Part shown: piece after piece, positions 13,249-21,551 of the stretch
Layout: each line of letters opens with the position of its first letter
Numbering within the stretch: the first letter of the stretch is position 1
Assembly (NCBI GenBank): GCA_011390635.1
Contig: JAABSA010000041.1
Span: 1 to 32,035 of the forward strand
From: Desulfotignum sp.
GTDB lineage: Bacteria > Desulfobacterota > Desulfobacteria > Desulfobacterales > Desulfobacteraceae
Direction: 5' to 3'
Length of the DNA: 32,035 bases
Notes under the pieces: generated by a model
Told to the model about the DNA's origin: nothing
The model's input: the letters and a program-made list of their open reading frames with translations, nothing else
The model's database searches: none
Program-made: the position numbers and the translations under genes

Positions 13249-15936
13249 ATGGGACAATATCATTTAAAAAGCATGTTCAACCCCCGCCACATCGCAGTGG
13301 TGGGGGCCAGTGAAAAAAAAGGAACCATCGGCCATGCGCTGATGAAAAATCTGATCGACGGCGGATTTGCAGGAATGATTCTGCCGGTGAATCCCAAATA
13401 TAAAACCATACAGGGTCATGACTGCGTAAAATCGGTCCGTGATCTGATGCAGGGGCTGGATCTTGCCATTATTGCCACCCCCATTCATACCGCCATTGAT
13501 ATTGTGACGGACTGTGTCGAAAAAAAGGTACGCAGTGCGATTATTATTTCGGCAGGCGGCAGGGAAGTGGGGGACCAGGGCCGTGAGATCGAAGATCAGA
13601 TCCAAAAGATTGCTTATGACGGAGGGCTTCGTATCCTGGGGCCCAATTGCATGGGGCTCATCCGGCCGGGCGTGAATCTCAATGCAGGGTTTGCCTCGGA
13701 CATGCCCCTGGCCGGAAACCTGGCCTTTGTTTCCCAGAGCGGTGCCATATGCGGCGCCATTCTTGATATGGCTGCCAGGGAACACATGGGGTTCAGCCAT
13801 TTTGTCAGTATCGGATCCATGCTGGACATCGATTTCGGCGACATGATCGATTATCTTGGAAATGATTCTTCGGCAAAAAGTATTTTATTGTATATTGAAA
13901 ATCTGACAAATGTCCGCAAATTCATGAGTGCGGCCCGTTCCGTATCACGGGTGAAACCCATTATCGTGCTGAAATCCGGCAGGAGCCCTGCCGGTGAAAA
14001 AGCGGCGGCGTCTCACACCGGCGCCATGGCAGGAGAAGATGCCGTGTATGATGCAGCTTTTAAGCGGGCCGGTATCGTGCGGGTGGACTCCATTGAAGAA
14101 CTTTTTGACTGCGCAGAGCTGATGGCCAAGCAGCCGCGCCCCCGGGGTCCCAGGCTGGCAATCCTCACCAATGGCGGCGGACCCGGTGTAATGGCGGCGG
14201 ATACCCTTGCCGGATATGGAAAAGCACCCGAACCGCTTGACCCTGAAACAATCCAGGCGCTCGATGCATTCCTGCCGCCTTTCTGGAGCCGGGGGAACCC
14301 CATCGATATCCTTGGGGATGCAACGGCAGACCGTTTTGGCAAGGCCCTTTCGGCCTGCTTTAATTCAAAAAACCTGGATGGCGTCCTGGTCATTTTTGCC
14401 CCCCAGGCCATTGCCGATCCTTTGCCGGTGGCAAAGATGCTGGCGTCTGCCGTCAGCGGGCATGAATACCCGGTCTTTGCCTGCTGGATGGGCGGGAAAA
14501 GCATTGAAACGGCGGTGGCGGTTTTGAATGAAGCCGGTATTCCGACCTATGATACACCGGAACGGGCGGTTCGTTCCTTTTTATATATGGTGCAATATGC
14601 CGCCAATCTTGAAACACTCCTGGAAGTCCCCCCGAAATTGACCCGGAATATGGAATTTGATCAAAAAAAAGCCCGCAGCCTGATCGACAGGGTCCAGGAG
14701 GGCTTTATGCCGGAACCGGATGCTGTGGAAATGCTCACGGCCTATGGCCTGCCTGTGGTTAGGGCGAAAACGGCCGTAACAGAAGCACAAGCCTTGCGTA
14801 TGGCCCGGAAAATCGGATTTCCGCTGGTCATGAAGCTTTTGTCATCCGATATCACCCACAAAACCGATGCCGGGGGCATCTGTCTGGATTTGCGGAGTAA
14901 TGAAGATGTCAGCCGGGCCTATCAGCAAATTATGTCATCCGTCTCACGGTATAAGCCGGATGCAAAAATTGAGGGCGTGACCCTCCAGCCCTATTTTTCA
15001 AACCCTGATTTTGAAATTTTAATGGGGGCCAAGCATGATAAAGGGTTTGGTCCGGTGATCCTGTTCGGGATGGGCGGAATTTATACGGAAGTATTAAAAG
15101 ACAGGTCTCTGGGGCTTCCACCCATGAACCGCCTTCTGGCCTTGCGGCTCATGCAGGAAACCAGGGTTTACACCCTGTTAAAGGGATATCGAAACCGGCC
15201 TGCCGCCGATATGGAGAAGCTCGAAGAAATGATTATCCGGCTTTCTCAGCTTTTGATCGACTTCCCGGAAATTGCCGAGCTGGACATGAACCCCGTCCTG
15301 ATCAAAAATGGGAGTCCCGTGGCAGTGGATGCCCGGATACGGATTTCCCCGACACATGTCTCTTCTTCCCTTCATCTGGTCATCAGCCCCTATCCTGAAG
15401 AGGATGAATCCCATATGCGCAGTGCGGACGGACATAAAATTTTTATCCGGCCGGTCAAGCCCGAAGATGCCCCTTTGTTTACGGCATTATTCAAAACACT
15501 GACGCCCACAACAATTTATTATCGTTTTTTCGGGGCATTAAAGGAGTTGAACCCCGAGATGCTGGACCGGTTCACCCAGATCGATTACGACCGGGAAATT
15601 GCCCTGGTTGCCCTGGATGAAACGGCTCAAACCGACAGCATGCTTGGGGTTGCCAGAATCATCGGTGAACCCGATGGAAAGACGGGTGAATTTTCCGTCC
15701 TGGTGGGAGATGCCTGGCAAGGCAAGGGAATCGGGTCGAGCCTCCTGGAAAGATGTCTGGCCATTGCTGAGGAGCAGGGGTATAAAACCGTTCACGGTAT
15801 TGTCCTGGGGGAGAACAAAAATATGCTCGCGCTGGGGAAAAAACTGGGGTTTGAGATTGGGAAAGATCCCGACTCCAGTGACAACAACCTGGTGATTCAT
15901 TTCGGAAAACAGAACCTGAAACCAGGGGACAACTGA
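13249..15936 (+). CDS. ADP-forming acyl-CoA synthetase fused to a C-terminal GNAT acetyltransferase
   Basis: An 895-residue single-chain protein. Domains in order are CoA-binding (~5-135, VVGASEKKGTIGHALMKNL), succinyl-CoA-ligase-like (~145-460), ATP-grasp (~480-700, with VMKLLSSDITHKTDAGG and ILFGMGGIYTEVLKD) and GNAT (~725-890, with DAWQGKGIGSSLLERCL as the acetyl-CoA pyrophosphate loop). H256 in ASHTGAMAG is the histidine phosphorylated in ADP-forming acetyl-CoA synthetases, and it is intact. The same architecture is found in protein acetyltransferase Pat/PatZ, where the synthetase part is reported to be regulatory rather than catalytic. Here it could do either job: make ATP from an acyl-CoA, or acylate lysines of metabolic enzymes. 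It is the first gene of the P2 unit, with AAGGAT at 13239-13244 before the ATG. Confidence 0.9.
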   Translation: MGQYHLKSMFNPRHIAVVGASEKKGTIGHALMKNLIDGGFAGMILPVNPKYKTIQGHDCVKSVRDLMQGLDLAIIATPIHTAIDIVTDCVEKKVRSAIIISAGGREVGDQGREIEDQIQKIAYDGGLRILGPNCMGLIRPGVNLNAGFASDMPLAGNLAFVSQSGAICGAILDMAAREHMGFSHFVSIGSMLDIDFGDMIDYLGNDSSAKSILLYIENLTNVRKFMSAARSVSRVKPIIVLKSGRSPAGEKAAASHTGAMAGEDAVYDAAFKRAGIVRVDSIEELFDCAELMAKQPRPRGPRLAILTNGGGPGVMAADTLAGYGKAPEPLDPETIQALDAFLPPFWSRGNPIDILGDATADRFGKALSACFNSKNLDGVLVIFAPQAIADPLPVAKMLASAVSGHEYPVFACWMGGKSIETAVAVLNEAGIPTYDTPERAVRSFLYMVQYAANLETLLEVPPKLTRNMEFDQKKARSLIDRVQEGFMPEPDAVEMLTAYGLPVVRAKTAVTEAQALRMARKIGFPLVMKLLSSDITHKTDAGGICLDLRSNEDVSRAYQQIMSSVSRYKPDAKIEGVTLQPYFSNPDFEILMGAKHDKGFGPVILFGMGGIYTEVLKDRSLGLPPMNRLLALRLMQETRVYTLLKGYRNRPAADMEKLEEMIIRLSQLLIDFPEIAELDMNPVLIKNGSPVAVDARIRISPTHVSSSLHLVISPYPEEDESHMRSADGHKIFIRPVKPEDAPLFTALFKTLTPTTIYYRFFGALKELNPEMLDRFTQIDYDREIALVALDETAQTDSMLGVARIIGEPDGKTGEFSVLVGDAWQGKGIGSSLLERCLAIAEEQGYKTVHGIVLGENKNMLALGKKLGFEIGKDPDSSDNNLVIHFGKQNLKPGDN

Positions 15937-15952
15937 ACGAAAGGATATAACC

Positions 15953-17962
15953 ATGGAAACCCCGACAATTGAAAACCAGCTTCATCCTGACAATGCCGAA
16001 TTGATCAGACGAAATGCCCTTCTCGAAGAAACTCTGATGGAAAATGAAGTCCTGCTGGAATCTTTGAAGGGTTCTGAAAAACAATACCGCCGCCTTTTTG
16101 AATCCGCCAAGGATGGTATCCTGATTATCGATGCCGATACCGGCCAGGTGGATGATGCCAATCCATTTCTTTTGGCCCTGATCGGCTCAACTTACGAGAT
16201 GGTATACGGAAAACACCTCTGGGAACTGGGTGTGTTGAAAGATATTGCCGAGTCCAGGGAGGCGTTTAAGGCGCTGCAGAACAACCAGTATATCCGTTAT
16301 GAAAATCTGCCGCTTCTGACGATTGACGGGCGGCACATTGAAGTTGAATTTATCAGCAATGTCTATCTTGTGGACAACAAAAAGGTGATTCAGTGCAATA
16401 TCCGTGATATCACGGCCCGAAAGCATGCGGAAAGGATCATGACGGAGAACGAGTCCAAGATGCGCAGCATCCTCGACAACATTGGCATCGGCGTGGCGCT
16501 CATCAGCCCGGAGATGGTGATTCTTGAACTGAACCGGCAGATGCGCACCTGGTTTCCCGATGCCGATATCGGCCAGGATCCGCTTTGTTACCAGGCGTTC
16601 AATGACCCGCCGGGCCACGTGGCCTGCACAGGCTGTCCAGCGGTGAAAACGTTTTTGGATGGCGGACTGCATGAAATCACACGCCAGGTCATGCGGGCCG
16701 GTGTAAGGCGCGACTACCGCATTGTTTCATCTGCTGTCCGCAGCGTTTCCGGTAAGGTCACGGCCGTCATCGAAATGGTCGAGGATATCACCGAGCGGAT
16801 TTCCCTGGAAGCCCAATTCCTCCAGGCCCAGAAACTCGAATCCCTGGGACGGCTGGCAGGGGGAGTGGCCCATGACTACAACAATATGCTCGGTGTGATT
16901 CTCGGGTACGCAGAGCTGGCCCAGGGAAAGCTGAATCCATCGGATCCAGTATACGGGGATCTTAAGGAAATTCTCAAAGCCGGCAGCCGTTCCGTGGAAA
17001 TCACCCGGCAATTGCTGGGCTTTGCCCGCAAACAGACCATTGCACCCAGGGTCATCGATGTAAATGATAATGTGGCAAGAATCATTAAAATGCTGGGTCC
17101 CCTCATTGGTGAGGATATTACTCTCAACTGGCTGCCCGGAGCAAACCTGCAGCCGGTCATGATGGATCCGGCCCAACTGGATCAGATCATGGCCAACCTG
17201 TGTGTAAACGCCCGGGATGCCATCTCCGGCATCGGCAAAGTCACGGTTGAAACAGCCATGGTGACCTTTGACAAAGCCTATTGCGATGGCCACGACGGAT
17301 TTATTCCCGGTGATTTCGTCTGTTTAACCGTCGGTGATGACGGCTGCGGCATGGAAGAGGAGATTCAGAAAAATATCTTTGAACCCTTTTTCACCACCAA
17401 GGATGCGGGCCTGGGGACAGGTCTTGGTTTATCCACGGTGTACGGTATTGTCAAACAGAACCAGGGATTTATCAATGTATACAGCGAACCGGCCAACGGC
17501 ACGGTGTTCCGCATCTACCTGCACGGCCATACCAGTGAACCGTCCATCAGTTTTCAAAAACACACACATAAAGCCTTGCCAGGACACGGTGAGACCCTCC
17601 TGGTTGTGGAGGATGAGGCCACGATACGGAAATTGACAAAACACATGCTTGAAGACATTGGATACATCGTGCTGACCGCCGGTTCGGCAAAAGAAGCCCT
17701 GCAGCTTTCGAAGGTCCATGGCCATAAGATCCGCCTGGTCATCACCGACGTCATCATGCCTGAAATGAATGGACAGGAGCTGGCCGACCGATTGAAAATT
17801 CTTAACCCGGATCTGGGTATTCTGTTCATGTCCGGCTATACCTCCGACGTGATCTCCCGCGGAGGGGACCATGAGATTCACTTCATTGAAAAACCGTTTT
17901 CCGTTGCATCCCTGGCAGGAAAGGTGCATGAAGTGCTGGCAAAAAATGCAGCTGCCGTTTGA
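15953..17962 (+). CDS. PAS-PAS hybrid histidine kinase with C-terminal receiver
   Basis: A 669-residue protein with no transmembrane segment, so a cytoplasmic sensor. It has a short coiled-coil N-terminus (~10-45), PAS-1 (~45-160), PAS-2 (~165-285), HisKA with phospho-acceptor H307 in GGVAHDYNNMLG, a HATPase with NLCVNARDAI, DDGCGM and TGLGLSTVYGIV boxes, and a receiver (~545-665) with D599 in VITDVIMPEMNG. PAS-2 carries C212 and the pair C225/C228 in ACTGCPAVKTF, a pattern that could hold a metal, a disulfide or an iron-sulfur cluster. The gene starts 16 bp after the acyl-CoA synthetase, with AAAGGATA before its ATG. No separate response regulator lies beside it, so the output may be a phosphorelay to a protein elsewhere, conceivably the activator at the left edge. 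Confidence 0.92.
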   Translation: METPTIENQLHPDNAELIRRNALLEETLMENEVLLESLKGSEKQYRRLFESAKDGILIIDADTGQVDDANPFLLALIGSTYEMVYGKHLWELGVLKDIAESREAFKALQNNQYIRYENLPLLTIDGRHIEVEFISNVYLVDNKKVIQCNIRDITARKHAERIMTENESKMRSILDNIGIGVALISPEMVILELNRQMRTWFPDADIGQDPLCYQAFNDPPGHVACTGCPAVKTFLDGGLHEITRQVMRAGVRRDYRIVSSAVRSVSGKVTAVIEMVEDITERISLEAQFLQAQKLESLGRLAGGVAHDYNNMLGVILGYAELAQGKLNPSDPVYGDLKEILKAGSRSVEITRQLLGFARKQTIAPRVIDVNDNVARIIKMLGPLIGEDITLNWLPGANLQPVMMDPAQLDQIMANLCVNARDAISGIGKVTVETAMVTFDKAYCDGHDGFIPGDFVCLTVGDDGCGMEEEIQKNIFEPFFTTKDAGLGTGLGLSTVYGIVKQNQGFINVYSEPANGTVFRIYLHGHTSEPSISFQKHTHKALPGHGETLLVVEDEATIRKLTKHMLEDIGYIVLTAGSAKEALQLSKVHGHKIRLVITDVIMPEMNGQELADRLKILNPDLGILFMSGYTSDVISRGGDHEIHFIEKPFSVASLAGKVHEVLAKNAAAV

Positions 17963-18006
17963 TAGACTTTCCATGATCGTTCGTTTAGACGGGTAAAAAG
18001 GATAAT

Positions 18007-19197
18007 ATGGCCGGGATCCGTTTTGTTCCTGACAATCAAATCACACTGCTGCAAAACGGCGACACATATTTCTCGGTCATGGAAGCAGCGCTGGACAAGG
18101 CAGAACATGAGATTTATCTGATAAGCTATATTTTTAAAAATGACACCATTGGACGACGTATTGCAGAAGCGCTCAAGCGGGCAGCGCTGCGCGGTGTGAG
18201 GACCCGCGTGCTGATTGATGGTTTCGGTTCGGACAATCTGCCGAAAACCATGGTCGCAGACCTTGATGCAGCCGGTGTGATGGTGATGAAGTTCCGGCCC
18301 AAGATATCTCCCTGGACATTTCGGCGCCGGAGGCTGCGTCGATTGCACCGGAAAATTGTGATTGTCGATCAGAGCGCTGCATTCGTGGGAGGCATTAATA
18401 TTGTCGATGATTTTGATACCCCCGATCAAACCTCGCCCCGGTATGACTACACTGTACATGTAAAAGGACCGATGGTCCGAGATATCCTTGTGTCCACCCA
18501 ACGGCTGTGGTCCCGGGTGATCCGGACCCGTTTTCGTATCTGGCCCCGTTCCGGTACCCGGGGCCGTGGCCAGGACCGGCAATCGCCTTTTCCCGAATCA
18601 TGCGGCAGTATGCGGGCAGCTTTTCTGGCGCGGGATAATATCGGGCATCGACGTGATATCGAAGATGCCTATATGCAGGCGATTGAACAGGCACAAGTGG
18701 AAATCATCATAGCAAATGCCTATTTTTTTCCCGGATTAAAATTTCGTCATGCGCTTATGGAAGCGGCCGGGCGAGGTGTCCGGGTGGTTTTGCTTTTGCA
18801 GGGAAAGAAGGAATACCCGTTATTGTATTATGCCTCGAAAACCCTGTACGGCAGTTTTCTAAATGCCGGGATAGAAATTCATGAATATCACAATAGCCTC
18901 ATGCATGCCAAAGTTGCTGTGATTGATGAACAGTGGTCTACGGTGGGATCTTCGAATCTTGACCCGTTCAGTCTGCTGCTTTCACTGGAGGCGAATGTGG
19001 TGGTTGATGATAAAAATTTTGCCGGGAACTTGAAACGCAGCCTGGAGAAGTCTATTGCTGCCGGGGCACATCAGATCCAACCCAATAGCTGGAAACGCCA
19101 ACCCATTCGGCTTCGTATGGTGAATTGGCTATGCTATGGTTTGGTCCGATTCATGACAGGAATGACGGGGTATGCGCCGGGCAAAGATTCCAGATAG
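18007..19197 (+). CDS. Cardiolipin synthase-like phospholipase D family protein (ClsB type)
   Basis: A 396-residue protein with two HKD motifs: H114-x-K in RLHRKIVIVDQ followed by GGINI, and H300-x-K in LMHAKVAVIDEQWSTVGSSN. This pair is the active site of phospholipase D/cardiolipin synthases, which join two phospholipids or a phospholipid and an alcohol. There are no N-terminal membrane helices, and length and motif spacing fit the ClsB (YbhO) group rather than ClsA. AAAAAGGAT at 17995-18003 is the ribosome site; the gap after the kinase is only 44 bp, so it belongs to the P2 unit. The last base of its TAG (19197) is the first base of the UAS-3 palindrome. A general PLD-type transferase remains the alternative. 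Confidence 0.87.
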   Translation: MAGIRFVPDNQITLLQNGDTYFSVMEAALDKAEHEIYLISYIFKNDTIGRRIAEALKRAALRGVRTRVLIDGFGSDNLPKTMVADLDAAGVMVMKFRPKISPWTFRRRRLRRLHRKIVIVDQSAAFVGGINIVDDFDTPDQTSPRYDYTVHVKGPMVRDILVSTQRLWSRVIRTRFRIWPRSGTRGRGQDRQSPFPESCGSMRAAFLARDNIGHRRDIEDAYMQAIEQAQVEIIIANAYFFPGLKFRHALMEAAGRGVRVVLLLQGKKEYPLLYYASKTLYGSFLNAGIEIHEYHNSLMHAKVAVIDEQWSTVGSSNLDPFSLLLSLEANVVVDDKNFAGNLKRSLEKSIAAGAHQIQPNSWKRQPIRLRMVNWLCYGLVRFMTGMTGYAPGKDSR

Positions 19198-19228
19198 GTC
19201 ATATATGACCATTTGATCATATGCGATC
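19197..19228. promoter_or_regulatory. Tandem palindromes, putative enhancer site UAS-3
   Basis: GGTCATATATGACC (19197-19210) is a perfect 14-bp palindrome. GATCATATGCGATC (19215-19228) is a weaker second copy 18 bp away. The first copy begins on the last base of the preceding gene's stop codon. The centre of the pair is ~129 bp upstream of the candidate -12 element at 19341. Confidence 0.68.
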
Positions 19229-19327
19229 TATTTTTATGATGGTTTTCTTCTCTATCCATGATCCATTTATGTCATTATTCTCTGATAATTTAACATATTA
19301 AGACGAAAAATTACAATTTGTTATGTT

Positions 19328-19343
19328 TGGCCCGAAACTTGAG
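19328..19343 (+). promoter_or_regulatory. Candidate sigma-54 promoter P3 (imperfect -12)
   Basis: TGGCCCGAAACTTGAG has GG at 19329-19330 and the right ten-base spacing, but GA instead of GC at the -12 position (19341-19342). Alone it would be doubtful; its distance from UAS-3, matching the other two cases within a few bases, is what supports it. A leader of ~100 nt would precede the ATG at 19453. Confidence 0.55.
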
Positions 19344-19452
19344 TATGTCATGTAGCAATGAATAGATTTCCGGAAAAGCGTTCTATATTGAATGAATCTG
19401 TGTATTGCTAAAACAATATAATGTGGGGGATATTTTAAAATGGAATCTGACC

Positions 19453-20820
19453 ATGAATAAACTCAAGCAAATTTGGAGCAATCTGCGGTCAAGCTTTTGG
19501 TTTGCACCTTCGCTGATTGTTGCCGTCAGCATCGCCATTGCGGTGGCTTTGGTTGAAGCGGGTTCCATTGGAAGTGACCAATGGCTGGCCCGCTGGCCGC
19601 GCCTCTTTGGCGTCGGTGCGGAGGGCGCGCGCGGGATGTTGTCCACGATTGCCGGCTCGATGATGACCGTGGTGGGGGTCACGTTTTCGATGGTTCTGAT
19701 GACGTTGGCGCTGGCTTCGAGCCAGTACACCTCGCGCATCCTGCGGAACTTCATGCGTGACCGCGTCACGCAGGTCGTGCTCGGGATTTTCACGGGTATT
19801 TTCACCTATTGCCTGATTGTTTTACGCACCATCCGCGGTGGCGAGGAGAGCGGGTTTATTCCGAACCTGGCAGTGTCTTTCGGTGTCGTTCTGGCAATCG
19901 GCGGCATCAGCGTCCTCATTTTTTTCATTCATCACATCGCTTCTTCGATCCAGGCATCGACCATCATCGCTTCGGTTGCTGCTGAAACCATGGTGGCCGT
20001 TGACCGGCATTTTCCAGACAAGCTTGGAGACGGACAGGGTGACGGTGAGGAGGATCAATCACCGCTCCCCCTGTTGGGGTGTCGCTGGCAGGCAGTCGCA
20101 ACCAGGGGGAATGGGTATATCCAAAACGTAGATATTGCAACACTCCTGCGTTTGGCGCGGGAACACCAGACCATCGTGCGGATGGAACGAAACATCGGTG
20201 CTTTTGTGGTCCAGGATACCACGCTGGCTTCGCTCGCTTTGAAGGACCCGCCGGAAAAAAAACTCATCGCCGATCTGCAGGCGGCATACAGCATCAAGCG
20301 GTACCGCATGGTGGAACACGATTCAGCTTTCGGCATCCGACAGATCGTGGATATCGCGCTGCGTTCACTTTCCCCCAGCATCAACGACACCACGACGGCC
20401 GTGATGTGTGTGGATTATCTGACGGCAATTCTGGCGCGACTGGCGCCTCGGAAAACACCCGCCTCTTGCCGGTACGAGGAAGGGGAACTGAGGGTGATAA
20501 CCATCGGACCGACCTTTGAAGATTTGCTGGCCGAATCGTTCGATCAAATTCGAAGCAGTGCCACAGGCAATGTCGCCATCATGTTGCGGATTCTCGGGGC
20601 GATTGAAACCATCGCCGGTGTGACGGCCAGCCCGGGCCGTCGACAGGCGCTTCACGATCAAGTGAGATGGATCAGTGAACTGGCCGAACGCACCCTCGAG
20701 TCAGCGCATGACCGTGCGAGGATCGATATGCGGCTGGCGCGCGTGTGCGAAGCGCTTGAAGCCGATTCTGTTTTGTGCACAGGGAAAGAGAAACAAACGA
20801 AGGAACAAACCAAAAAGTAA
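19453..20820 (+). CDS. DUF2254 membrane protein
   Basis: A 455-residue inner-membrane protein of the DUF2254 family, function unknown. The N-terminus MNKLKQIWSNLRSSFWFAPS is typical of the family. Four hydrophobic segments follow (about 18-40, 60-90, 105-128 and 135-160), then a ~290-residue soluble domain with REHQTIVRMERNIGAFV and SLSPSINDTTTAV. The ATG at 19453 is preferred because of the family-like N-terminus; a TTG at 19405 in the same frame would add 16 residues. Neither has a strong ribosome site. It is downstream of UAS-3 and P3. The coding region looks more GC-rich by eye (many GCG, CTG, CGC codons) than the genes on either side, which may point to separate acquisition. Confidence 0.88.
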   Translation: MNKLKQIWSNLRSSFWFAPSLIVAVSIAIAVALVEAGSIGSDQWLARWPRLFGVGAEGARGMLSTIAGSMMTVVGVTFSMVLMTLALASSQYTSRILRNFMRDRVTQVVLGIFTGIFTYCLIVLRTIRGGEESGFIPNLAVSFGVVLAIGGISVLIFFIHHIASSIQASTIIASVAAETMVAVDRHFPDKLGDGQGDGEEDQSPLPLLGCRWQAVATRGNGYIQNVDIATLLRLAREHQTIVRMERNIGAFVVQDTTLASLALKDPPEKKLIADLQAAYSIKRYRMVEHDSAFGIRQIVDIALRSLSPSINDTTTAVMCVDYLTAILARLAPRKTPASCRYEEGELRVITIGPTFEDLLAESFDQIRSSATGNVAIMLRILGAIETIAGVTASPGRRQALHDQVRWISELAERTLESAHDRARIDMRLARVCEALEADSVLCTGKEKQTKEQTKK

Positions 20821-20821
20821 G

Positions 20822-20854
20822 CCGGATTTAAAAACGAGAAGGGTTTAAATCTGG
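20822..20854 (+). other. Inverted repeat after the DUF2254 gene
   Basis: CCGGATTTAAA (20822-20832) and TTTAAATCTGG (20844-20854) pair at 10 of 11 positions around an 11-nt loop, starting two bases after the stop codon. There is no T-run, so it is not a classic terminator; it may stabilise or process the transcript before the next gene. Confidence 0.35.
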
Positions 20855-20894
20855 ATGGTCGAAAATATTCATCACAAAAAGAGAGGAGAACTAT

Positions 20895-21242
20895 ATGAGA
20901 ACAAACATGGGTTTGTGGATAGATCATCGCAAGGCTGTTATTGTGACAGTTTCAGGCAATGGGGAGCAAACAAGCGTTATCGAATCAAATGCAGAAAAAC
21001 AGCCCGGGCGGTTTGAAGGGATACGTTCGACTACCCCCTATGAAGCTCAGAAGGTTCAAGCGGATGGCAGACAGGATATAAAATTTGCCGAAAAACTCAA
21101 TATCTACTATGATGAGGTCATTTCGGTACTTCGTAACGCCGAATCCATTTTGCTTTTTGGTCCTGGAGAGGCAAAGGGTGAACTGAAAAGACGGTTGGAA
21201 GAAAAAAATCCTTTACAAACATCCGTTCTGACAGTATTATAA
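20895..21242 (+). CDS. Small eRF1-domain-3-like protein of unknown function
   Basis: A 115-residue protein. MGLWIDHRKAVIVTV near the start and YYDEVISVLRNAESILLFGPGEAKGELKRRL in the second half (split by me at about residues 77-107) are recognisable from a family of short bacterial proteins related to domain 3 of release factor eRF1 and to host-attachment-like proteins. Biochemical function is unknown. AGAGGAG at 20882-20888 gives a good ribosome site for the ATG at 20895. It may be co-transcribed with the DUF2254 gene 74 bp upstream. Its stop codon lies inside the left arm of the palindrome that precedes the toxin-antitoxin pair. Confidence 0.6.
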   Translation: MRTNMGLWIDHRKAVIVTVSGNGEQTSVIESNAEKQPGRFEGIRSTTPYEAQKVQADGRQDIKFAEKLNIYYDEVISVLRNAESILLFGPGEAKGELKRRLEEKNPLQTSVLTVL

Positions 21243-21262
21243 TCATATTATATGATTATAAT
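21236..21262. promoter_or_regulatory. Palindromic putative operator of the toxin-antitoxin operon
   Basis: Twelve-base perfect arms (ATTATAATCATA and TATGATTATAAT) flank TTA. The element overlaps the stop codon of the preceding gene and ends 20 bp before the antitoxin ATG. Antitoxins of this type usually repress their own operon through such palindromes, and it could also form an RNA hairpin after the upstream gene. The A/T-rich sequence may also contain the promoter. Confidence 0.55.
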
Positions 21263-21281
21263 TATTTATGAGGAGCGAATC

Positions 21282-21551
21282 ATGGAGCGTATAAGTGTCA
21301 CCCAGGCAGTACGACAATTTTCTGATTTGCTTAATCGAATTTTTTATCAAGGTATCAGTGTAGAGTTGGAACGTGGTAATAAGGTGATTGCTCGAATTTC
21401 TCCAGTTTCAATTGCGTCCTCTTTAAAAGTCAAAGACCTGAATAGAATGTTCGCAGAGCTGCCTTCGCTTGGAGATGATGCAAGTGTCTTTACAAAAGAT
21501 CTGGAGGATATTCGAAAACAAATACCCCTGGAGAAGACACAATGGGATTAA
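21282..21551 (+). CDS. Phd/YefM-type antitoxin
   Basis: An 89-residue protein beginning MERISVTQAVRQFSDLLNRI and continuing VELERGNKVIARISPV, the N-terminal DNA-binding and dimerisation module of Phd/YefM antitoxins. The C-terminal half (LNRMFAELPSLGDDASVF) is the flexible part expected to wrap the toxin. The ATG at 21282 is chosen because GAGGAG at 21270-21275 precedes it; an in-frame ATG at 21252 lies within the palindrome and would add ten atypical residues. It overlaps the toxin gene by ten bases. Confidence 0.85.
   Translation: MERISVTQAVRQFSDLLNRIFYQGISVELERGNKVIARISPVSIASSLKVKDLNRMFAELPSLGDDASVFTKDLEDIRKQIPLEKTQWD

Noticed and set aside
12880-20826. Similar ends ACCAAAAAGTAA-N-CCGGAT of the small Gly/Lys-rich gene and the DUF2254 gene
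   Set aside because: The match is about 18 bases in lysine-rich tails and does not extend further; there is no sign of a duplicated element or recombination site.
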